Source: Eubacterium_U album (lineage in GTDB: Bacteria; Bacillota; Clostridia; Lachnospirales; Lachnospiraceae). Taken from it: a stretch of DNA of 64,000 nt. Every line of letters starts with the position of its first letter. Position 1 is the first letter of the stretch. Location of the stretch: assembly GCF_025336545.1 (NCBI RefSeq), contig NZ_JAODBU010000006.1, positions 186,001-250,000 of the forward strand. Reading direction: 5' to 3'. The notes under the pieces were generated by a model. It worked only from the letters and a program-made list of their open reading frames with translations, searched no databases and had not been told where the DNA came from. Shown one piece after another: positions 17,170-26,345 of this stretch. The position numbers were made by a program, and so were the translations under genes.

Positions 17170-18184
17170 ACTGACCCATGTGAGCTTGTTTTCCGGCATT
17201 GGCGGTCTGGACCTGGCGGCGGAGGCTGCCGGGTTTGAAACCGTCTGCCAGTGTGAGTGGGCGGATTTTCCGCACTCCGTCCTCTCCGCACGATGGCCGG
17301 ATGTTCCCAGGTTCCGGGATATCACTACTTTTACGAAGGAGGCGTTTTTTGAAAAAACAGGACTTGAAACAGTTACCGTTATCTCAGGCGGCTTTCCTTG
17401 TCAGCCCTTCTCCACCGCCGGAAAACGGAAGGGCTTTGCGGATGAACGCTACCTGTGGCCGGAAATGTGCCGCGTTATTACCGAGCTGCGGCCCCGTTGG
17501 GTGCTTGGGGAAAATGTTGCTGGCTTCATCAATATGGGGCTCGACAAAACGATCTTTGACCTGGCAAAAGCGGGATACGCTGTTCTCCCATTCGTATTTC
17601 CGGCTTGCGGTGTCGGCGCATGGCATGAGCGCCAGCGAACTTTTATCGTCGCGGCTGATGTTTCCCACACCCCTTGCCTCCGACAACAACACCGCCAGGG
17701 ACGCGGCAAGCCTGGATGTGTTCCTGTCGGACAATGGAATATTTCGCAAGAGGAACCGAAACGGGGCGATCTGGAGCCTCAGCCTGTCGGCAGCAGTATT
17801 CTATCTGACTCCGGTGGCGTCGGACGGTTTCCGCTCGACCTTGAAGCCGTCGGCCTTCGATCCGGCGAAGAAGGATGGGAACCTGTCGGCACAGATCATC
17901 TCCCAGGAACAGCCGGTGTCCGAAACGGCGGCGCTGAACCCGGATTGGGTGGAATGGCTCATGGGCTTCCCGAAAGGATGGACGGACGTATCCTTTGGGC
18001 CGCCGAGCCGGAAGGAGTCCCCCGCATGACTGAGCGCATGGATGACCGGGCACTGAGGCTGAAAACTTTGGGAAATGCGGTCTGCCCGCCCCAGGCGTAT
18101 CCCATTTTCCGCTATATCGCCATGATCGAGAACGGTACCTGCGGCGATCTCTGCCCCTATGGAAAGGAAGGTGACTGCCTATGA
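17162..18184 (+). CDS. dcm: DNA (cytosine-5) methyltransferase
   Basis: A 340-residue C5-methyltransferase, probably protecting element DNA from restriction. It has motif I HVSLFSGIGGLDLAAE, motif IV GGFPCQPFS with catalytic Cys80, the ENV motif (GENVAGF), and an RQR motif (HERQRTFIVA) in the motif VIII position. The C-terminus has motif IX/X-like LKTLGNAVCPPQAYPI. The stretch from about 165 to 300 is low in recognisable features and would hold the target-recognition part. The +1 frame of the same stretch also encodes methyltransferase-like sequence (see findings), so an old frameshift or dual coding is possible. It overlaps both neighbours. Confidence 0.9.
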   Translation: MNKLTHVSLFSGIGGLDLAAEAAGFETVCQCEWADFPHSVLSARWPDVPRFRDITTFTKEAFFEKTGLETVTVISGGFPCQPFSTAGKRKGFADERYLWPEMCRVITELRPRWVLGENVAGFINMGLDKTIFDLAKAGYAVLPFVFPACGVGAWHERQRTFIVAADVSHTPCLRQQHRQGRGKPGCVPVGQWNISQEEPKRGDLEPQPVGSSILSDSGGVGRFPLDLEAVGLRSGEEGWEPVGTDHLPGTAGVRNGGAEPGLGGMAHGLPERMDGRILWAAEPEGVPRMTERMDDRALRLKTLGNAVCPPQAYPIFRYIAMIENGTCGDLCPYGKEGDCL

Positions 18185-20160
18185 GGGAACTGAAAGCGAC
18201 CGATAAGATCACGCAGAAAATGACCCGCGACGGCGCGGTATCGGAAAACCTTGCCACGGGCGAGGTGGAACATATCAGCAGCCGGGAGCCGGAAACGGAA
18301 CTGTCCGCTTCTTCGGAAGAATCCGCTGGTGCTGCGGCCGACCTTGCCCTGCGTGCGGCGGAGCACCATGAGAAGAAAAGCGCACGAAAGGCGGAAAAAG
18401 CTAACACCCAGGCGGTGCGGGATGGTTCTGCCGCAAGGCAGCGCCCGTCCTCCCGTCTGCAATTTACCGAGGAAGAACGTGCCGATCCCGCACTTGGAAA
18501 GTACATCGACCGTTCCGACCGTGCGGCGGATAGGCTGGACGCGGCAAAGGCCGCTATCCCCACAAAGAAAGTTCTCCGTACCGAGCGTGTTTTTGACGAG
18601 ACCGCCGGAAAAGGCAAAATGCAGCTTCACTTTGAAGAAGTGGAGAAACGCCCCAACGGACGATTGCGGCACAATCCGCTTTCCCGGCCGGTCCATGAGA
18701 TCGCCCACGCCGCCCATGCGAAGGTGCATGAGGTGGAACAGGAAAATGTGGGTGTTGAGGCTGGACACAAGGGCGAGGTGCTGACGGAACGCGGGCTTGC
18801 CTACGGAAAAGGCAAAGTCCGTGCCGCCGTCCACCATCACCGCACAAAGCCCTGGCGTGACGCGGCGAAGGCAGAACAGGCTTCTTTTAAGGCAAACGCC
18901 GACTACCTTTACCAAAAGGCACTGCATGATGATCCTGCATTGGCAGCTTCTAACCCGGTATCTCGTTTTCTGCAGAAACAGCGGATCAAGCGGAACTACG
19001 CAAAGGAGCTGCGGCAGGCAGAGAAAACCGCAAAGAACACAGCGGCCACGGCGAAAAGTGCGGCGCAGAAAGCAAAGGACGCCTTCAAGGAAACATTCCT
19101 CTACATCAAGCACCATAGCCGGACGGTGCTGCTGGTGATCGGCATTGGCGCCTGTGTTGCTCTGCTGTTTGGCGGAGTTTCTTCCTGTTCCATGATGGCG
19201 GGCTCTGGCGTGGGTGGTGTATTTACTTCCTCTTATCTCTCCGAGGATGCGGATATGCTGGCTGCGGAGGCGGCCTACTGCGAACTGGAGCAGAAACTTC
19301 AATATGAACTGGATCACTATGAAGCTCTGCACCCAGGATATGACGAATACCGTTTCGACCTGGACGAGATCGAGCATGACCCTTATGTGCTGATCTCCAT
19401 TCTCACGGCATTTCATGAAGGGGTGTTCACCATCGACGAGGTTCAGGCGGAGCTGCAAATGCTCTTTGAAAAGCAGTACATTTTGACGCAGACCGTGGAG
19501 GTGGAGGTACGCTATCGGACGGAGACACGGACAGACAGCGAAGGAAACGACTATGACGTGGAAGTACCATATAACTACTATATCTGCAATGTGAAGCTGG
19601 AAAACTTCGACCTTTCCCATGTGCCGGTCTACATCATGGACGAAGAAACACTTTCCCTGTATGCGGTTTATATGGCAACGCTGGGAAACCGGGAAGATTT
19701 GTTTCCTGGCTCCGGCTATGTAGATAAGTACACCAAACCACCCACCACCTATGATATTCCGCCTTCCGCACTGGAAGATGAAACTTTTGCGGCGCTTATT
19801 ACGGAGGCAGAGAAGTACATCGGCTATCCTTATGTCTGGGGCGGCAGCAATCCAAACACTTCTTTTGATTGCTCCGGCTTCGTGTCCTGGGTGCTGACGC
19901 AAAGCGGCGTCTGCAATACGGGCAGGCTGGGAGCCCAAGGACTCTACAACATTTCCACCCCGGTATCCTCTGCCAACGCAAGACCCGGCGACCTGATCTT
20001 TTTCGTCGGTACTTATGATACACCGGGCGTTTCCCATGTGGGTATCTATGTGGGCGGTGGAAAAATGCTGCATTGCGGCGACCCCATCCAATATGCAGAT
20101 ATCAACACAAGCTACTGGCAATCCCACTTTTACGCTTTCGGGCGACCGCCCTACAACTAA
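18181..20160 (+). CDS. NlpC/P60 cell-wall hydrolase of the conjugation machinery
   Basis: A 659-residue protein with a long charged, Ala-rich cytoplasmic N-terminal half (about 1-310, coiled-coil-like), one membrane segment at about 315-340 ending in a Cys, and an extracellular region. The C-terminal 110 residues are an NlpC/P60 domain with catalytic Cys in NTSFDCSGFVSW and His in VSHVGIYVGGG. Homologues in Tn1549 and Tn916 locally open peptidoglycan for the mating channel. Here no lysozyme-type domain precedes NlpC/P60, unlike two-domain CwlT. ATG 18181 overlaps the methyltransferase stop. Confidence 0.9.
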   Translation: MRELKATDKITQKMTRDGAVSENLATGEVEHISSREPETELSASSEESAGAAADLALRAAEHHEKKSARKAEKANTQAVRDGSAARQRPSSRLQFTEEERADPALGKYIDRSDRAADRLDAAKAAIPTKKVLRTERVFDETAGKGKMQLHFEEVEKRPNGRLRHNPLSRPVHEIAHAAHAKVHEVEQENVGVEAGHKGEVLTERGLAYGKGKVRAAVHHHRTKPWRDAAKAEQASFKANADYLYQKALHDDPALAASNPVSRFLQKQRIKRNYAKELRQAEKTAKNTAATAKSAAQKAKDAFKETFLYIKHHSRTVLLVIGIGACVALLFGGVSSCSMMAGSGVGGVFTSSYLSEDADMLAAEAAYCELEQKLQYELDHYEALHPGYDEYRFDLDEIEHDPYVLISILTAFHEGVFTIDEVQAELQMLFEKQYILTQTVEVEVRYRTETRTDSEGNDYDVEVPYNYYICNVKLENFDLSHVPVYIMDEETLSLYAVYMATLGNREDLFPGSGYVDKYTKPPTTYDIPPSALEDETFAALITEAEKYIGYPYVWGGSNPNTSFDCSGFVSWVLTQSGVCNTGRLGAQGLYNISTPVSSANARPGDLIFFVGTYDTPGVSHVGIYVGGGKMLHCGDPIQYADINTSYWQSHFYAFGRPPYN

Positions 20161-20186
20161 AAAACGATATGGAGGTAATTTGATTT

Positions 20187-20459
20187 ATGGCAACGACACA
20201 GAAGATCCGCAATGACATTGCGAAAACCAAAGAAAAGATCACGGAGCAGCAGAAACGCCTTCGTGCGCTGGAGGCTCAGCTTGCGGAGGAAGAAAATCTG
20301 GAAATCGTCCGCATGGTGAAAGCCGTGAAGATGGACAACAAGGAACTGACTGCCTTCCTGAAAGCCTATGCCAGCGGTATGATCTCCCTGCCGGAAGGTA
20401 TGCTGCAGGAGGGCAACACCGAGAATGAGGAAACGGAGGGATACGAGGATGAAGCATAA
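20187..20459 (+). CDS. DUF4315 family protein
   Basis: A 90-residue, almost entirely helical protein. Residues 5-45 form a clear coiled coil (KTKEKITEQQKRLRALEAQL), and the tail is acidic. The family is found beside DUF4366 proteins in Tn1549-group elements and has no known activity. A membrane or secretion signal is absent, so it likely acts in the cytoplasm. Its stop overlaps the start of the next gene by 11 bases. Confidence 0.85.
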   Translation: MATTQKIRNDIAKTKEKITEQQKRLRALEAQLAEEENLEIVRMVKAVKMDNKELTAFLKAYASGMISLPEGMLQEGNTENEETEGYEDEA

Positions 20460-21525
20460 CTTTATGACAAAAATGGTATCGGCTCTTTTGGCGGTGGTGC
20501 TCAGCACTGCCGCTTTTTCTGTCACCGCCTTTGCCAGCGGCGGCGAGGAAACCACGGAGTCCGTGGCTGAACAGGAAACGGCTGGGGATGTCTCTGATCT
20601 GCTTTCCGCTCTGGCAGGCAGCCAGGTCACGGTATCCGTCACCGAGGATGGTATCCAGTTCAGTTCCGGCGAAAATGACTCCGGGCAGACCGGCACCGTC
20701 ACCACGGGCGGCGGCAATTTGAATGTCCGCACGGGCGCGGGAATGGACTACACCGCCTTCACCCAGCTTCCCAACGGAACGACCGTGAAGGTGATCGGCA
20801 CGGACGGCGACTGGCTGAAGGTCATCCTGCCGGAGAAAGTCGGTTATGTCTATTCCGGCTACATGACGGTAAGTGACGATGGAGATAGTTCCGAGGAAGG
20901 TTCTTTCTCTCTGGACGCGGAAACGCTGGAAAATCTGCTGGGGATGCTGGGCGGCGGTCTGAATGGCGGTGCCGCCCTGACGCCGGACGGGAACCTTTCG
21001 CTGATCGACGATATCGGCAGCCCTACCACCAGTGGCAAACAGTTTATCACAGTGGAAACGAAGAACGGCAATGTGTTCTATCTCATTATCGACCGTGACG
21101 CCGAGGGCGAGGAAACCGTGCATTTTCTGAACCAGGTGGATGAAGCCGACCTCATGGCACTCACGGAGGACGGAGAAAAGGCGGAAACGCCTATTGTCTG
21201 CACCTGTACGGAGAAGTGCCAGGCCGGAGCGGTCAATACCGCTTGCCCGGTCTGCGTAAAAAACCTTAGTGAATGTGTTGGCACAGAACAGAAAGCTGCG
21301 GAGCCCACCGAGCCGGAGAATCCGGAACCCGAAAAGAAAAGCAATACCGGGGCGATCCTGGCGGTGCTGCTGATCCTTGCAGCCGGAGGCGGCGCGGCAG
21401 TCTATTTCCTGGTGCTGAAACCGAAGCAGGGCAAGAAAGTTCCCGCTGATCTGGATGATTTCGACCTGGAGGATGAAGAAGAATATCTGACCGAGGACGA
21501 GGAAACGGAGGAAAAGAATGAGTAA
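20449..21525 (+). CDS. Surface protein with SH3 domain and DUF4366 (CD1107-like)
   Basis: A 358-residue exported protein. A signal peptide covers about residues 1-27 (ending AFSVTAFAS), an SH3 domain lies at about 90-145 (GNLNVRTGAGMDYTAF), and the DUF4366 region is at about 180-290 with FYLIIDRDAEGEETVHFLNQ and a four-Cys cluster. A C-terminal membrane helix at about 305-325 is followed by an acidic cytoplasmic tail. The SH3 domain suggests cell-wall binding at the mating site. ATG 20449 is chosen because it makes a proper signal peptide and overlaps the DUF4315 gene. Confidence 0.88.
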   Translation: MKHNFMTKMVSALLAVVLSTAAFSVTAFASGGEETTESVAEQETAGDVSDLLSALAGSQVTVSVTEDGIQFSSGENDSGQTGTVTTGGGNLNVRTGAGMDYTAFTQLPNGTTVKVIGTDGDWLKVILPEKVGYVYSGYMTVSDDGDSSEEGSFSLDAETLENLLGMLGGGLNGGAALTPDGNLSLIDDIGSPTTSGKQFITVETKNGNVFYLIIDRDAEGEETVHFLNQVDEADLMALTEDGEKAETPIVCTCTEKCQAGAVNTACPVCVKNLSECVGTEQKAAEPTEPENPEPEKKSNTGAILAVLLILAAGGGAAVYFLVLKPKQGKKVPADLDDFDLEDEEEYLTEDEETEEKNE

Positions 21526-23662
21526 ACTGATTATTGCGGAAAAACCGAGTGTGGCAAAATCTATCGCATCGGCCCTGGGTGCTTCATCCAGGGCCGATGG
21601 CTTTTATGAGGGCAGCGGCCTTCTTGTATCCTGGTGCGTTGGGCACCTGGTATCCCCGATGGATGCGGGCGGCTATGACGAGCGTTTCAAGAAATGGCGC
21701 TATGACGATCTTCCCATTCTGCCGGAGCCGTTCCGCTATGTGCTGGCACCCGGCAAAGAGGACGCCTTTGAAAATCTCCGCACCCTGATGGACCGCTCCG
21801 ACGTGGATACCATCGTCAATGCCTGTGACGCCGGGCGTGAAGGTGAACTGATTTTCCGACTGGTGTATGAAATGACCGGATGCCGCAAGCCGGTCCTTCG
21901 CCTTTGGATTTCCTCGATGGAGGACAGCGCTATCCGAGAGGGCTTTTCTGACCTGCGCCCCGGCGCCGATTATGAAGCCCTGTATCAATCCGCCCTCTGC
22001 CGCCAGAAAGCGGATTGGCTGGTGGGGATCAATGCCACCCGCCTTTTCTCCGTCCTCTATCACCGCACCCTGAATGTAGGCCGTGTTCAGACCCCCACAC
22101 TGGCAATGCTGGCGGAGCGTGACGCGAAGATCACGCTGTTCCACAAAGAGAAATATCATCTGCTGCGCCTGATGCTGGACGGAGCCGAAGCAGTATCGGA
22201 GAAGTTCACCGATTCGGCAGCGGCGGAGCAGGCGGCGGCAATGTGCAAGGACGCAGCCGTCACCTGTACCTCTGTTACCCGTGAGCAGAAGATAGAGCAG
22301 CCGCCGAAGCTCTATGACCTTACCACCTTGCAGCGTGAGGCAAACCGCCTGTTTGGATATACGGCGAAGCAGACCCTTGACTACGCCCAGAGCCTCTACG
22401 AAAAGAAGGTGCTGACCTATCCCCGCACGGACAGCCGCTATCTGACCTCCGACATGGCGGAAACAGCCTCCTGCGTCATCCATCTGGCGGTAAAGCTGCC
22501 GCCCTTTGACGGGATCAGCAACTTCTTCCCGCTGGTGGAGGTCATGATCTCCGACAAGGAGGTATCTGACCACCATGCTATCATCCCGACTATGGAGATT
22601 GAAAAAGCGGATTTGAAATTGCTCCCCGTTGGTGAACGAAACCTTCTGCTGTTGGTCTGCTGCAAGCTGCTGTGTGCATCGGCAGAGCCGTATGTATATG
22701 AGGCGGTCACGGCCACATTTGACTGCTGCGGCCATTCCTTCACCGCAAAGGGCAAGCGCATCCTCTCCGAAGGCTGGCGGGAGATCGACCGCATTTTCCG
22801 TGCTTTCCAGAAAGAAAAGCCTGCGGATGGGGACGGCGGCACGCTCCCGGACTTCACCAAAGGGCAGACTTTTGGCGGTGCGGAGGTTGCTGTTACCGAG
22901 CATTTTACCCAGCCGCCGAAGCCCTACACAGAAGATACCCTCCTGTCCGCTATGGAGAACGCAGGCAAGGATGACAAGGTGAATTGCCCCAAAGGGGCAA
23001 GAGATGGTGGCCTGGGCCATATTCCCGATGAGGCGGAGCGAAAAGGTCTTGGCACGCCTGCGACCAGGGCGGCAATCATCGAAAAGCTGGTGGCATCCGG
23101 ATTTGTGGAACGCAAGGGCAAGAGCCTGATCCCCACAAAAGCCGGTATCAACCTTGTCACGGTCCTGCCGGAGCCGCTGACCTCTCCCATGCTGACAGCG
23201 GAATGGGAACAGAAATTGACAGAGATCGCAAAGGGTGATGCTGACCCGGATGCTTTCATGGACGGTATCCGCACGATGGTTCAAGAGATCGTTTCTACCT
23301 ATTCCTGCATTTCCGAGGATGGCAAAAAGCTGTTTGCCCCGGAGAAGGAAGTGATCGGTACCTGTCCCCGCTGTGGCCAGCCGGTTTATGAGGGCAAGAA
23401 AAACTTTGCATGTTCGGATCGATCCTGCGGTTTTGTCCTTTGGAAAAATGACCGCTTCTGGACGAGCCGCAAGAAGGAACTGACAAAGAAGATGGCAACG
23501 GACCTTCTGAAAAAGGGCCGCGCCAATGTCAAGGGAATGTGGTCTGAAAAGAAACAGGCTACTTATGACGCCACGGTGATCCTGGACGACACGGGCGGCA
23601 AGTACATCAATTTCAAGCTGGAATTTCCGAAAAGAAAGGTTGGTGCTGATGGCAGAAAATAA
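21518..23662 (+). CDS. topB: DNA topoisomerase III
   Basis: A type IA topoisomerase of 714 residues that relaxes or decatenates DNA through single-strand passage, probably aiding element transfer or replication. The Toprim domain is N-terminal (IIAEKPSVAKSIASALG, acidic DAGREGELIF), catalytic Tyr301 lies in LTYPRTDSRYL, and there is a C-terminal zinc-ribbon-like CPRCGQ with C-x5-C around residues 620-645. Start ATG 21518 overlaps the DUF4366 gene. TopB is a constant member of Tn1549-group elements. Confidence 0.95.
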   Translation: MSKLIIAEKPSVAKSIASALGASSRADGFYEGSGLLVSWCVGHLVSPMDAGGYDERFKKWRYDDLPILPEPFRYVLAPGKEDAFENLRTLMDRSDVDTIVNACDAGREGELIFRLVYEMTGCRKPVLRLWISSMEDSAIREGFSDLRPGADYEALYQSALCRQKADWLVGINATRLFSVLYHRTLNVGRVQTPTLAMLAERDAKITLFHKEKYHLLRLMLDGAEAVSEKFTDSAAAEQAAAMCKDAAVTCTSVTREQKIEQPPKLYDLTTLQREANRLFGYTAKQTLDYAQSLYEKKVLTYPRTDSRYLTSDMAETASCVIHLAVKLPPFDGISNFFPLVEVMISDKEVSDHHAIIPTMEIEKADLKLLPVGERNLLLLVCCKLLCASAEPYVYEAVTATFDCCGHSFTAKGKRILSEGWREIDRIFRAFQKEKPADGDGGTLPDFTKGQTFGGAEVAVTEHFTQPPKPYTEDTLLSAMENAGKDDKVNCPKGARDGGLGHIPDEAERKGLGTPATRAAIIEKLVASGFVERKGKSLIPTKAGINLVTVLPEPLTSPMLTAEWEQKLTEIAKGDADPDAFMDGIRTMVQEIVSTYSCISEDGKKLFAPEKEVIGTCPRCGQPVYEGKKNFACSDRSCGFVLWKNDRFWTSRKKELTKKMATDLLKKGRANVKGMWSEKKQATYDATVILDDTGGKYINFKLEFPKRKVGADGRK

Positions 23663-24128
23663 GATTTTGGAACATTTACCCGAAGTGAGGGCGGCGGTGG
23701 CTGCCCTCTCCCCGGAGGACCGGGAGGTGCTGGCGGCGGTGCAGACCTCGCCCTTCAAGCTGACAGCGCCGGAGCAGTTCAAGGAGTTTGCGGCCAACAT
23801 CGACTATTTCGTATTTGAGCCCAATATCCACGATCTGAACGATCTGGGGTGGCGGTATCTGGCACAGCACATGGATATGCTGCTGCCCCCGGAACTTCTG
23901 AAAGCAATCGACCCTGTTCCGTTTGGCAAGTACGCCATGCAGGAGGAACAGGGCCATTTTACGGAACACGGATATATTTCTCTCTCCGGCGACGAGTGGG
24001 AGCATGAACGCCCTGCGGAGCCGGAGAAAAAGCCTTCCATCCGGGAACGGCTGGAACAGGGCAAGAAGGAATGTGCGGAGAAATGCAAGGTGCAGCCTTA
24101 CAAGGAAAAGTCTGCACCGGAACTGTAA
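23649..24128 (+). CDS. ArdA-like small protein with shared C-terminal tag
   Basis: A 159-residue acidic protein. Residues about 55-115 resemble part of the next protein (here FEPNIHDLNDLGWRYLAQ, there YPNIEDYDDLGRYYIEEL, each followed by a GTF- or GHF-TE/DQGY segment), a region related to antirestriction protein ArdA. ArdA mimics B-form DNA and blocks type I restriction enzymes. The C-terminus carries KKPSIRERLEQGKKECAEK, the tag shared with PcfB and the 616-residue protein. ATG 23649 overlaps the topB end. Function is inferred from the local similarity. Confidence 0.7.
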   Translation: MAENKILEHLPEVRAAVAALSPEDREVLAAVQTSPFKLTAPEQFKEFAANIDYFVFEPNIHDLNDLGWRYLAQHMDMLLPPELLKAIDPVPFGKYAMQEEQGHFTEHGYISLSGDEWEHERPAEPEKKPSIRERLEQGKKECAEKCKVQPYKEKSAPEL

Positions 24129-24140
24129 GGAGGTGCTGAT

Positions 24141-25991
24141 ATGCCATATTACGATCACGACAAGGATTATCCCTTTGCCGCCTTTATCACCAATCTTGGG
24201 AAGTACAATGAGGGCGAACTTGTGGGCGAGTGGGTGAAGTTTCCCACCACCGCCGAGGAATTGAAGGAAGTGTTTAAGCGGATCGGGATCGGCCAGAAGG
24301 ATGACTTCGGCCAGCCCTATGAGGAATGGTTCATCACGGACTATGACTGCTATGTGGACGGTCTTTACAGTAAGCTGGGCGAATACGAAAATCTGGACGA
24401 GCTAAACTATCTGGCCTCCAAGTTGGATGAAATGGATCAGAGCGACTATGCGAAGTTCCAGGCAGCTATGGAAATCGGTGACTATACCAGCAGCCTGCAA
24501 GAGATCATTAACCTCACCGAGAATCTGGATTGTTATGAGATTTACCCCAATATCGAGGACTATGACGACCTGGGGCGTTATTACATTGAGGAACTGGAAG
24601 TCACTCAGGTTCCCGCCCACCTGCAGAACTACATTGATTATGAAGCCTACGGACGGGACGTGGCGTTGGAAGAAAACGGCACCTTCACGGATCAGGGTTA
24701 TGTGCGTGATACGGGTGACAGTTTCCATGAGTATTACGACGGTGAGCGCGGCAGTATCCCCGACGAGTACCGGGTAATGACTTTCCAGGATGACCTTCCC
24801 GAAGAAGAAAAATCCGAGTGGGCTATGGATGTCGCCTTTGACATGGACGAGTTTTTCCGTCAGAACGATCCGCAGTATGCGGCGGAGCACCCGGAGGCAC
24901 ACGCCGCAAAGGAAGAACTGTATGAAAATCTGATGGCCGGACGCATTTCCACTCTGGACGAAAAGCTGGCGGCGCTGGGGCAAACGCAGGAGGACTATCT
25001 TCCTTCGGAGATTGAAAAATTCAAGGATGCTACGGGCTATGAGGAATTTTTGGACTTTGACCCCGCCGAGATCAAGGCAGCGTTGGAGAATCCGGACAAG
25101 TCCCGTATTGACGAAATGCTGGCTTTTGCAGAAAAGGCAGAACGGGAGTATGCGGCGGAGATAGCCGCCTATGTGCAGACGCCCGCCGACATTGCGGAGC
25201 AGGCGCAGGCCGTTCCGAGAGATACCTTTTCCATCTACCAACTGAAACCGGGGGACGCCACACGGGATTACCGCTTTGAACCGCTGGATGCCATCCGCAA
25301 CAACGGGCTTTCCGTAAAGCCGGAGAACTATGAACTGGTCTATACCGCCCCGCTGACAGAGCAGGACAGTTTGGAAAGCATCTATACCCGCTTTAACATC
25401 GACCACCCGGCAGACTTCAAGGGACACTCCCTGTCTGTGTCCGATATTGTGGTGCTGCATCAGGACGGGAAGGATACCGCTCATTACTGTGACCGTTTCG
25501 GCTTCTCCCAGGTGCCGGAATTTTTGCAGCCGGAACGGGCAGCGGAGGTCACGATCCCCACGCCGGATCAGATGGCAACGCAGGAGCGGATCAGCACGCC
25601 GAGAGGCAGCTTTTGTGTGACGGCCATGAGCCGGGAGCAGATGGAGGCGGCAGGATATGGGTTTCACCATCAGTCTGACGATGGAAAATACCTTATCATG
25701 GGCAACGGTACGCGGGCCTTTGCCGTGGCAGCGGAGCAGCCGGAGCAGGACAATCCCCTCCGCACCGCTGAAATGACGCTGGAGGATGACTACGGCATGA
25801 TCGACGGCGTTATCAACAACGGCAGACGCGGCGAAGAATTGGAAAAAGCCCAGGAGTATGCAGAGCGGACAACGCCGGAGAAGCCTTCCATCCGTGAGCG
25901 GTTGGAGGACGCCAAACGGGAGTGTGCCGAGCACAAACCCCCGGAGGGAAAGAAGCCCGGTCGTGATGTGCCGGAGCATGACTGCCTATGA
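24141..25991 (+). CDS. ArdA-like / YodL / DUF4316 multidomain protein
   Basis: A 616-residue acidic protein. Residues about 1-165 resemble antirestriction ArdA (starting YDHDKDYPFAAFITNLGKYN, with the EYENLDELNYLA segment). A Glu-rich middle follows, then a YodL domain at about 360-460 (DTFSIYQLKPGDATRDYRFE) and a C-terminal DUF4316-type region with KPSIRERLEDAKRECAEH. ArdA proteins protect incoming DNA from type I restriction. Such fused forms are common in Tn1549-group elements. AAGGAGGTGCTGAT precedes ATG 24141. The stop overlaps the next ATG. Confidence 0.85.
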   Translation: MPYYDHDKDYPFAAFITNLGKYNEGELVGEWVKFPTTAEELKEVFKRIGIGQKDDFGQPYEEWFITDYDCYVDGLYSKLGEYENLDELNYLASKLDEMDQSDYAKFQAAMEIGDYTSSLQEIINLTENLDCYEIYPNIEDYDDLGRYYIEELEVTQVPAHLQNYIDYEAYGRDVALEENGTFTDQGYVRDTGDSFHEYYDGERGSIPDEYRVMTFQDDLPEEEKSEWAMDVAFDMDEFFRQNDPQYAAEHPEAHAAKEELYENLMAGRISTLDEKLAALGQTQEDYLPSEIEKFKDATGYEEFLDFDPAEIKAALENPDKSRIDEMLAFAEKAEREYAAEIAAYVQTPADIAEQAQAVPRDTFSIYQLKPGDATRDYRFEPLDAIRNNGLSVKPENYELVYTAPLTEQDSLESIYTRFNIDHPADFKGHSLSVSDIVVLHQDGKDTAHYCDRFGFSQVPEFLQPERAAEVTIPTPDQMATQERISTPRGSFCVTAMSREQMEAAGYGFHHQSDDGKYLIMGNGTRAFAVAAEQPEQDNPLRTAEMTLEDDYGMIDGVINNGRRGEELEKAQEYAERTTPEKPSIRERLEDAKRECAEHKPPEGKKPGRDVPEHDCL

Positions 25992-26185
25992 GCCGAAGCA
26001 AGAAGTGGCGGCTGGAATGGGCGTTCTTCCTGGGCGAGAACGGCAGGCGGCAGTATAACCATATCTGCAAAAAATGTGTTCATGGCTGCAAGCAGAGTTT
26101 CCGGGTATGTCTGGTCGCTTGTCCGCATTACAGTTCCAAACGGTCTAAAATCTGTGAGGATAAGGGGGCGAAAAACGCAGAATAA
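25988..26185 (+). CDS. Small Cys-rich ICE protein
   Basis: A 65-residue basic protein, coupled to the previous gene by an ATGA overlap. It carries HICKKCVHGCKQ followed by RVCLVACPHY, that is five Cys and two His in 23 residues, suggesting a small zinc-binding fold. No closer identification is possible. It closes the plus-strand transfer operon; the next feature is an intrinsic terminator at 26297. Confidence 0.65.
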   Translation: MSRSKKWRLEWAFFLGENGRRQYNHICKKCVHGCKQSFRVCLVACPHYSSKRSKICEDKGAKNAE

Positions 26186-26296
26186 TTCCCTGTATCCATA
26201 TTTTCAAAGGGAGCCTTTATGATTTCTCATGTGTCGGTCTGCTTGCTGGCACATAGAGAAAATGGCTCGATTCCAAACACTTTCTGATACACAAAA

Positions 26297-26345
26297 CGGG
26301 AGCACAGCTTTTCGGTTCATCCGATTGGCTGTACTCCCGCTTTTT
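26297..26345 (+). terminator. Intrinsic terminator closing the transfer operon
   Basis: Stem of 11 pairs with one mismatch (CGGGAG-C-ACAGC at 26297-26308 with GCTGT-A-CTCCCG at 26328-26339), then TTTTTCTTTTT. In the geneless stretch 26186-26640, the part after this terminator holds only degenerate-looking sequence. A minus-strand frame over it looks like eroded coding DNA, but I cannot assign it. Confidence 0.85.

Noticed and set aside
18157..20127. Open frame of 656 codons on the minus strand
   Set aside because: It is fully antisense to the NlpC/P60 hydrolase gene, has no ribosome site and no domain. High GC at third positions of the real gene removes stops on the other strand.
21584..23800. 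Open frame of 738 codons on the minus strand
   Set aside because: Antisense to topB, Cys- and Arg-rich nonsense sequence, same compositional cause.
24402..25979. Open frame of 525 codons on the minus strand
   Set aside because: Antisense to the ArdA/YodL gene; no motif, no ribosome site.
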